6,089 nucleotides of DNA, from contig NZ_JPSQ01000061.1 of NCBI RefSeq assembly GCF_001189415.1, positions 1 to 6,089 of the forward strand. The letters are read 5' to 3'. Made by a program: the position numbers and the translations under genes. The notes under the pieces were generated by a model, which was given only the letters and a program-made list of their open reading frames with translations, was not told where the DNA came from and ran no database searches. Every line of letters starts with the position of its first letter. Within the stretch, counting starts at the first letter, position 1. Shown piece after piece: positions 1 to 6,089 of this stretch. The stretch is from Candidatus Phytoplasma phoenicium. Its GTDB lineage: Bacteria > Bacillota_I > Bacilli_A > Acholeplasmatales > Acholeplasmataceae.

Positions 1-892
1 GATCAGTACAATATTTCGCACTCGGAATTATAATTTCTAAAGAAGTAAAATTTTTTTGAAAACTTTGTTTAATAAAATTATTGGCAGCAACACCACCTAC
101 TATTGCTAATTGTTTCGTTTTAAAATGTATAAGTGCTCTTTTTGTTTTTTCTATTAAAACATCAACTATACTTTGTTGAAAAGAATTGCAAATATGATTG
201 ATATTTTCTGGTGACAATAATTTTTGATGGTAAATAAAATTTATAATTTTACTTTTTAATCCAGAAAAACTAAAATTTAAATTTTTATTTTTAATATAAG
301 GTCTAGGAAATTGATAAATATCTTGCCCTTTCAATGCTAATTCTTCAATTATAGGGCCACCAGGATATCCTAAATTTAAGCTTCTCGCTACTTTATCATA
401 AATTTCACCTACTGCATCATCTAAAGTATAACCAATATGCTTAATATCAAAATGATTTTTCATATAAAATAATTCTGTATGACCGCCTGAAATCAAAAGT
501 ATTAAAGTAGGAAAAGAAAATTCCTTTTCTATTTGCACAGAATAAATGTGACCTGCCAAATGATTTACTGCTATAAGTGGTTTTTGGTGTATATAAGCCA
601 ATGTGTTAGCTGCGTTAATACCCACAAATAACGCACTAATTAAACCTGGTCCTTGTGTTACAGCTACCACATCAATATCTTTAATGGTCAAATTAGCCTC
701 TCGCAGAGCTTGTTCATAAATTAAAGTTATCACTTCAGAATGTTTACGCGCAGCTATTTCTGGAACTACACCTCCGAATTTTTGATGATCTTTAATTTGA
801 GAAAAAACAACATTAGATAAAACTTGTTTACCATTTTTAGTAATTGCAACACTATTTTCATCACAACTAGTTTCAATAGATAAAACAATCAT
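1..892 (-). CDS. tsaD: TsaD, tRNA N6-threonylcarbamoyladenosine transferase, catalytic subunit (3'-partial)
   Basis: Catalytic subunit of cytoplasmic t6A synthesis: with TsaB and TsaE it transfers the threonylcarbamoyl group from TC-AMP to A37 of ANN-decoding tRNAs (formerly Gcp/YgjD 'glycoprotease'). The frame starts at ATG 890-892 and stays open to the window edge, giving 297 codons without a stop. The N-terminus MIVLSIETSCDENSVAI is the ASKHA start of the family. The metal-binding HLAGH lies at residues 111-115 (His111, His115, the same numbers as in E. coli), SGGHTEL at 135-141, YPGGPIIEE at 176-184, FSFSGLK at 207-213 and GGVAANN at 266-272. The last visible codon is Asp297 in CTD, which by alignment is the third metal ligand (E. 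coli Asp300). Roughly 30-40 C-terminal residues lie outside. A good ribosome site (AAAGGGG, 9-nt spacer) supports the start. It is the last visible gene of the tsaE-tsaB-tsaD run. Nothing suggests a broken gene; the missing end is the window edge. Confidence 0.97.
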   Translation of the reverse strand, partial: MIVLSIETSCDENSVAITKNGKQVLSNVVFSQIKDHQKFGGVVPEIAARKHSEVITLIYEQALREANLTIKDIDVVAVTQGPGLISALFVGINAANTLAYIHQKPLIAVNHLAGHIYSVQIEKEFSFPTLILLISGGHTELFYMKNHFDIKHIGYTLDDAVGEIYDKVARSLNLGYPGGPIIEELALKGQDIYQFPRPYIKNKNLNFSFSGLKSKIINFIYHQKLLSPENINHICNSFQQSIVDVLIEKTKRALIHFKTKQLAIVGGVAANNFIKQSFQKNFTSLEIIIPSAKYCTD

Positions 893-901
893 TATAAATA
901 T

Positions 902-908
902 CCCCTTT
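902..908 (-). promoter_or_regulatory. Ribosome binding site of tsaD
   Basis: The minus strand reads AAAGGGG, ending 9 nt before the ATG at 890-892. It is the strongest Shine-Dalgarno sequence in the window and fixes the tsaD start, which also matches the conserved family N-terminus. No convincing -35/-10 pair is visible in the 65-bp gap, so tsaD is probably read from a promoter upstream of tsaE or farther up. Confidence 0.75.
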
Positions 909-957
909 TTTTAACATAATTTAAATAAACAATATTGGGTAATTGAACTCTTAACCA

Positions 958-1536
958 TCATATCTGAAAATTATAACCATAATAACGAGGTACTAAATCA
1001 TGTGGATTCGTTATTTGATGCATGTATTTCAAAATATTTTGTGGAGATACTTTCAAAGTATCAACGTTCAAAATCAAATGATTAGGAAAATTATTTAAAA
1101 AACTTTGTTGATATATATTTTCAGATAAAATAATTTGATTGTTATCCAAACTAAAACTATAAAAAAAATCTTTACGTGCGTAAATTTTAGGCGTAATTCT
1201 TTGTTCCAAAAAACCACTAGATAAAAGCAATAAACTACTAATATAAAATAAAGGAATTTTTAATTCCAGAGCCAAAATTTTAGCTGTCACAATAGATAAC
1301 CTTGTCCCTATATAAGAACCAGGACCAACACCAACAATAATACCATTCAGTTTTTTTAAAGTTAAATTTGTTTCTGTTAAAATTTGATGAATTAAAGGCA
1401 TCATATTTTCTACAAAATTCATGCGATGAATATATTTTTTTTCCTTAATGATGCATTTTTCAGAAATTAACCATACTAATTGTACATTAGCAGAAATATC
1501 TAACATAATATATTTTAAATTTTTCAAATCATTCAT
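958..1536 (-). CDS. tsaB: TsaB, t6A biosynthesis scaffold subunit
   Basis: Non-catalytic paralogue of TsaD that dimerises with it and recruits TsaE in the t6A complex (formerly YeaZ/YdiC). The protein is 192 aa, somewhat shorter than the usual 220-230. The clearest signature is GPGSYIGTR at residues 71-79 followed by an amphipathic TAKILALELKIPLF stretch, as in the family (GPGSFTGLR...AK.LA...IP). The C-terminal LVPRYYG at 181-187 corresponds to the usual P.YLR ending. The protein is otherwise divergent: the N-terminal strand reads IMLDISANV instead of I.AIDTS, and the usual DAR is YAR at 119-121. The start is uncertain. ATG 1534-1536 has no Shine-Dalgarno upstream; ATG at residue 11 would begin nearer the family start but also lacks one. 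The gene ends at TGA (958-960), and the frame beyond it stays open for 21 codons. It follows tsaE by 38 bp and precedes tsaD by 65 bp. Identity rests on both motif and neighbourhood. Confidence 0.9.
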   Translation of the reverse strand: MNDLKNLKYIMLDISANVQLVWLISEKCIIKEKKYIHRMNFVENMMPLIHQILTETNLTLKKLNGIIVGVGPGSYIGTRLSIVTAKILALELKIPLFYISSLLLLSSGFLEQRITPKIYARKDFFYSFSLDNNQIILSENIYQQSFLNNFPNHLILNVDTLKVSPQNILKYMHQITNPHDLVPRYYGYNFQI

Positions 1537-1574
1537 AATTAAATTTTTTACAATTATTTTGCTTTTCTTTTACT

Positions 1575-2069
1575 TTAAACATTTTTTTGTTCTATAATGA
1601 TATTTCTGGTTTTATGATTAACAATTTCTAAACATACTTTAAAATCCCAATAAGGAAAAAAAAGTGCGCCTTTTTCTATCGATTCAGCCACTACTATATC
1701 ACCAATATCGACCATTTCTAATAATTCTTCAACTGTAGAAAACAAACTAGGAGGGTTCTTTGAAGTTAAAATACTATATAAATCTAAATGATGTAACTTG
1801 ATGATTTTTCCTTGATAAGTTTTTAATAAAAAAAAAGTAGGACTATTAACATGAGTTTTTACTTTTAATTGTTTAGCTATACCTTTGGTAAAAACTGTCT
1901 TACCTGAGCCTACTTTTCCTTCTATTAAAATAATATGTTTTTTTAGTAATGAATATTGTTGTTCATGAATTAATTGACTTAAATAAAAACCTGCTTTTTG
2001 AGTAGCAGTTGGATTTTTAGTTATTTTCTTATAAACGATTTTAGTTTTATATTCAGTGCACATTTTCAT
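1575..2069 (-). CDS. tsaE: TsaE, t6A biosynthesis P-loop ATPase
   Basis: ATPase that binds the TsaB-TsaD dimer and is needed for multiple turnover in tRNA t6A37 formation (formerly YjeE/YdiB). The protein is 164 aa, normal for the family. The Walker A motif GKVGSGKT is at residues 51-58, SPTF (switch-like) at 76-79, HHLDLYSI (Walker-B-like, usual YHFDLYR) at 93-100, and an EELLE...DIG helix at 114-123 where the family has LE.IG. The usual EWPE near the active site reads ESIE at 129-132: the glutamate stays but the Trp and Pro do not. The start at ATG 2067-2069 follows AAAGG with a 5-nt spacer; a second ATG two codons later (2061-2063) would have 11 nt and cannot be excluded. It is the first gene of the tsa run, 131 bp downstream of gyrA, with two inverted repeats in between. 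The single Trp is coded TGG. Confidence 0.95.
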   Translation of the reverse strand: MKMCTEYKTKIVYKKITKNPTATQKAGFYLSQLIHEQQYSLLKKHIILIEGKVGSGKTVFTKGIAKQLKVKTHVNSPTFFLLKTYQGKIIKLHHLDLYSILTSKNPPSLFSTVEELLEMVDIGDIVVAESIEKGALFFPYWDFKVCLEIVNHKTRNIIIEQKNV

Positions 2070-2074
2070 AGAAA

Positions 2075-2079
2075 CCTTT
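2075..2079 (-). promoter_or_regulatory. Ribosome binding site of tsaE
   Basis: The minus strand reads AAAGG, 5 nt before ATG 2067-2069 and 11 nt before the in-frame ATG at 2061-2063. The shorter spacing favours the upstream ATG. It sits directly downstream of the AT-rich gap holding the two inverted repeats. Confidence 0.55.
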
Positions 2080-2104
2080 ATATAAAAATAGTTATTTCAA
2101 ATAT

Positions 2105-2136
2105 ATATAATTTAATCACAATTGATTAAAATATAT
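2105..2136. repeat. Inverted repeat (stem-loop or operator) upstream of tsaE
   Basis: The perfect 8-bp arms TTTAATCA and TGATTAAA (2111-2118 and 2123-2130) flank a 4-base centre. The stem continues outward after one A/A mismatch (2110/2131) for five more pairs (2105-2109 with 2132-2136), giving 14 positions with one mismatch. It lies about 36 bp upstream of the tsaE start codon and 3 bp from a second inverted repeat. In the minus-strand transcript a U-rich but interrupted stretch follows, not a clean U-tract. It could be an operator for a dimeric regulator, part of a weak terminator for gyrBA, or chance in AT-only DNA. Confidence 0.5.
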
Positions 2137-2139
2137 GAC

Positions 2140-2166
2140 TTTTATTTTTAAAATTTAAAAATAAAA
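2140..2166. repeat. Perfect 27-bp AT-only palindrome between gyrA and tsaE
   Basis: The 13-bp arms are perfectly complementary around a single central base (2153): 2140-2152 pairs with 2154-2166 without a mismatch. All bases are A or T, so as RNA it would form roughly a 10-bp stem with a 7-nt loop, reading the same in both directions. It begins 34 bp beyond the gyrA stop. Position suggests the 3' end of the gyrBA transcript, but the stem has no G or C and no U-run follows, so a standard intrinsic terminator is doubtful. Confidence 0.55.
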
Positions 2167-2200
2167 TATTTCCAATATAATTAAGATGAAAAAATCTTTT

Positions 2201-4729
2201 TTATATTGCGTCTTTTTCTTTTGGAACCACAACTGCTAATACTAATTTTTGATTATTTTCTAAATTAAATAATCTATATCCTTGAGTTAACTTATTTTTA
2301 GTTAATGCCACATCTTTGTTTTCTATTCGAATCACTTTTCCCATATCAGAAATCAAAATTATTTCTTCATTAGGTAAAATAGTATCTAACATCACTAATT
2401 GTCCGTTTTTAGAAGTTATTTTAAAAGTTTTTTGTCCTTTTCCGCCTTTTTTTTGTTTTTTATATTCTTTGCTTTTAGTTTTTTTACCATAACCTTTTTC
2501 AGTTAAAACTAAAATATCTTGTTCTGGAAAAGAAACAACAGCAGCTCCGACAATCACTTCGTTATTTTCAATATCTATATTCATCCCTTTAACGCCTACG
2601 CCTTGACGAGTTGTTTTCCGAATAGACATTTCGTTAAAGCGAATAGCTCTACCGTTAGAAGCAGCTAAAATAATATCTTGTTTGCCAGAAGTATTTAATA
2701 CACATAATACTTCATCATTAATTATTTTCAAAGGAAAAGCTATTTTCCCTTTCTTGCGAATATTTTCATATTCTTTAATGTTATTTCTCTTAACTAAACC
2801 TTTTTTGGTAATTAAAACTAAACAATCATTAGCTTGTTTAAAATCATCAACACTAGTTAAAGAAGTTAAAAATTCTCCTTTTTCTAAAGGAATTAAATTA
2901 ACTAATGGAATACCTTTAGATTGGCGACTAAAAAAAGGTATTTGATAACCTTTTAATTGATAAACTTTTCCTTTATTAGTAAAAAACAATTGATAACTAT
3001 GAGTAGTAGAAATAACAAAGTGTTTGACAAAATCATCTGTGTTGACAGTGATGCCGTTGACACCTTTACCACCCTTATGTTGTTTTTTATAAATATCTAA
3101 ATTTAAACGTTTAACATAACCTTTATGTGTAACAGTAATTAAAATACGTTCTTCTTCAATTAAATTTTCATTAGGTATATTAAATTCATTTACATCTTTG
3201 TTGATAATAGTTTTTCTTTCATCTTGAAATATTTTTTTAATTCGTAATAAATCTTTTTGAAAAATATTTTCTTTTTTAGTTTGAGAATTAATAATTTCTT
3301 GACATGATTGAATTTGAGTAATTAAATTTTGTTCTTCTTTTTTTATTTTTTCGATTTCTAAATTAGTGATTTTTTGTAAACTCATTTCTAAAATAGATTT
3401 ACTTTGTAATTCATCAAAGTTATATTTATCCATTAGTTTCGTTTGAGCATCACGAATATCTTTAGCTTTTTTAATCAATTCAATTGTATTATCAATATCA
3501 TTTAACACCTTTACAGCTGCCTCAATTAAATGTTTTTTAGTTGACGCTTTAGCTAATTCAAATTGTTTTTGACGATTAATAACATCAATACGAAATAGAA
3601 AAAATTCTTCTAAAATTTTTTTTAAATTAACTAAATGAGGTGTCCCATTTACTAACGCAATCATATTAAAGTTAAAAGAAATATGTAATTGTGAATGTTT
3701 ATATAAATTATTTAAAAAAATTTGCGGATTAATATCTTTTCTTAAATCAATCACAATGCGAATACCTTCTCGACTAGAAGATTCATCACGCAAATCTGTA
3801 ATACCATCAATAATTTTATCTTTAGTTAATAAAGCGATTTTTTCAATTAAACTACTTTTTTTAATTTGATAAGGGATTTCATGGATAATAACAGAAAACT
3901 TATTTTTTTCATTTTTAACAACACTTGTTTTAGCACGAATAAAAACACGGCCTCGACCTGTTGTATAAGCTTCTTTTAAATTATTAACACCTATTAACTC
4001 TCCTCCTGTAGGAAAATCTGGACCTTTAATATATTGCATCAATCCTTCTATATCAATATCTTTATTATTAATATAAGCAATTAAGGCATCAATAACTTCA
4101 ACTAAATTATGAGAAGGTATATTAGTAGCCATACCTACAGCAATACCTGTAGAACCATTGACTAAAAGATTTGGGAAACTAGTAGGTAAAACAATAGGTT
4201 CTTGTTCAGAATTATCGTAATTTTTAGTAAAATCAATGGTATTTTGATCAATATCTTTAATTAATTCCATAGCTATTTTGGACATACGCACTTCTGTATA
4301 ACGCATAGCAGCTGCAGCATCTCCATCAATCGAACCAAAGTTACCATGTCCATCCACTAAAGGATAACGATAATTGAATTCTTGTGACATTCTTACCATA
4401 GCATCATAAATACTACTATCACCATGAGGATGATATTTCCCCATAACATCACCAACAATTCTAGCTGCTTTTTTATAACTAGCCTGATGATAAACACCTA
4501 ATTCTTTCATACCATATAAAATTCTTCTTTGCACAGGTTTTAAACCATCTTTTATTTCAGGCAAGGCGCGAGAGACAATGACACTCATGGCATAACTTAA
4601 AAAAGATTTTTTCATCTCTTGATTAATTTCAACAAATTTAATGGCACCAATATTATCAAAAACATTTGGATTATTTAAAAGATTAGGTTTATTTTTAAAA
4701 ATATTTTTTTTAATGTTATTTGGACTCAT
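2201..4729 (-). CDS. gyrA: GyrA, DNA gyrase subunit A
   Basis: Breakage-reunion and DNA-wrapping subunit of gyrase, working with GyrB as A2B2 to introduce negative supercoils. The protein is 842 aa. From about residue 34 it matches Bacillus-type GyrA ([16 protein letters not shown]). The catalytic Tyr144 is in AAMRYTE (codon 4298-4300), preceded by Arg143; the DNA-bending Ile is at 196 in NGSTGIAVG. The quinolone region [13 protein letters not shown] has Ser105 and Asp109 at the E. coli 83 and 87 positions. A Lys-rich coiled-coil region spans roughly 385-500. The C-terminal pinwheel shows six blade repeats, at 534, 584, 641, 690, 743 and 794 (THKGYVKRL type, 49-57 residues apart). The GyrA box is QHKGGKG at 550-556, which marks gyrase rather than ParC; a second copy, QKKGGKG, is at 759-765. 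The first ~30 residues are a Lys/Asn-rich leader longer than in B. subtilis. The start is supported by AAAGG 9 nt upstream; the next Met is residue 39, too far in. It follows gyrB by 46 bp, so the two are surely one operon. The stop is TAA. Confidence 0.98.
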   Translation of the reverse strand: MSPNNIKKNIFKNKPNLLNNPNVFDNIGAIKFVEINQEMKKSFLSYAMSVIVSRALPEIKDGLKPVQRRILYGMKELGVYHQASYKKAARIVGDVMGKYHPHGDSSIYDAMVRMSQEFNYRYPLVDGHGNFGSIDGDAAAAMRYTEVRMSKIAMELIKDIDQNTIDFTKNYDNSEQEPIVLPTSFPNLLVNGSTGIAVGMATNIPSHNLVEVIDALIAYINNKDIDIEGLMQYIKGPDFPTGGELIGVNNLKEAYTTGRGRVFIRAKTSVVKNEKNKFSVIIHEIPYQIKKSSLIEKIALLTKDKIIDGITDLRDESSSREGIRIVIDLRKDINPQIFLNNLYKHSQLHISFNFNMIALVNGTPHLVNLKKILEEFFLFRIDVINRQKQFELAKASTKKHLIEAAVKVLNDIDNTIELIKKAKDIRDAQTKLMDKYNFDELQSKSILEMSLQKITNLEIEKIKKEEQNLITQIQSCQEIINSQTKKENIFQKDLLRIKKIFQDERKTIINKDVNEFNIPNENLIEEERILITVTHKGYVKRLNLDIYKKQHKGGKGVNGITVNTDDFVKHFVISTTHSYQLFFTNKGKVYQLKGYQIPFFSRQSKGIPLVNLIPLEKGEFLTSLTSVDDFKQANDCLVLITKKGLVKRNNIKEYENIRKKGKIAFPLKIINDEVLCVLNTSGKQDIILAASNGRAIRFNEMSIRKTTRQGVGVKGMNIDIENNEVIVGAAVVSFPEQDILVLTEKGYGKKTKSKEYKKQKKGGKGQKTFKITSKNGQLVMLDTILPNEEIILISDMGKVIRIENKDVALTKNKLTQGYRLFNLENNQKLVLAVVVPKEKDAI

Positions 4730-4738
4730 AATTAATGA

Positions 4739-4743
4739 CCTTT
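4739..4743 (-). promoter_or_regulatory. Ribosome binding site of gyrA
   Basis: The minus strand reads AAAGG, 9 nt before ATG 4727-4729 and inside the 46-bp gyrB-gyrA gap. It decides the start that gives the N-terminal extension of GyrA. No promoter-like pair or terminator is evident in the gap, in keeping with gyrBA cotranscription. Confidence 0.7.
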
Positions 4744-4775
4744 AGCTTTTTTTATTAATAAATGAAATAAAGAAA

Positions 4776-6089
<1,314 letters not shown>

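Noticed and set aside
1..4. Window begins with GATC
   Set aside because: It may reflect a restriction-fragment clone end, but in the tsaD frame it is just the Asp297 codon plus one base; no biological meaning can be drawn.
914..964. Small frame starting at the ATGATG that overlaps the tsaB stop (16 codons)
   Set aside because: It is very short, has no ribosome site and no recognisable product, and lies in the tsaB-tsaD gap by chance.
2070..2200. Sigma-70 type promoter for tsaE
   Set aside because: Several TATATA/TATAAA and TTG-type hexamers exist (for example TTGAAA at 2095-2100 on the minus strand), but no pair has acceptable spacing, and in such AT-rich DNA single hexamers mean little.
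2186..2201. 5-bp stem AAGAT/ATCTT just after the gyrA stop as an intrinsic terminator
   Set aside because: The stem is too short and has a single G-C pair, with no U-tract after it; the larger inverted repeats nearby are better candidates.
2447..2454. A8 run in gyrA (and 8-9 base homopolymers in tsaE and tsaB) as programmed frameshift or slippage sites
   Set aside because: All these runs lie in intact frames of full-length conserved proteins, with no alternative product or stimulating structure visible; they are common in AT-rich genomes.
2682..2945. 87-codon plus-strand open frame
   Set aside because: It lies entirely antisense to the conserved GyrA C-terminal domain, has no ribosome site or family resemblance, and is explained by codon bias of the gene on the other strand.
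4751..4762. 12-bp palindrome TTTATTAATAAA in the gyrB-gyrA gap
   Set aside because: It is short, AT-only, without loop or U-tract, and is expected by chance at this base composition.

Overview
The window is a strongly AT-rich, tightly packed bacterial chromosomal segment with five genes, all on the minus strand. It reads like a wall-less Firmicute relative (Mollicutes), and a phytoplasma or Acholeplasma-type organism fits best. The reasons are the lysine/asparagine-rich proteins, the A/T-dominated codon use, the Bacillus-like GyrA and GyrB sequences, and the genetic code. All Trp codons seen are TGG, and tsaB appears to end at TGA, so TGA seems to be a stop. That argues against Mycoplasma/Spiroplasma, which read TGA as Trp. 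The genus assignment is an inference; there is no rRNA here to confirm it.

Layout, in the direction of transcription (high to low coordinates): gyrB (C-terminal two thirds, 5' end outside the window), 46 bp, gyrA (complete), a 131-bp AT-only-looking gap, tsaE, 38 bp, tsaB, 65 bp, tsaD (3' end outside the window; about 297 codons visible). The tsaD reading frame fills the first 892 bases but has no stop inside the window. No stretch longer than 131 bp lacks a gene. No tRNA, rRNA, mobile element or CRISPR array was seen.

Two functional modules are present. GyrB and GyrA together form DNA gyrase (A2B2), which introduces negative supercoils. TsaE, TsaB and TsaD are the three partners that transfer threonylcarbamoyl from TC-AMP to A37 of ANN-decoding tRNAs (t6A). 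The TC-AMP synthase (TsaC/YwlC) is not in the window. In Bacillus the tsaE-tsaB-tsaD order is interrupted by rimI between tsaB and tsaD; here rimI is absent.

The most structured non-coding DNA is the gyrA-tsaE gap. It holds two back-to-back inverted repeats, one of them a perfect 13-bp-arm AT-only palindrome, just 3 bp apart. They are candidates for a terminator, an operator or an RNA processing site at the boundary between the two modules. Apart from that, the window is ordinary housekeeping DNA; no undescribed system was found.
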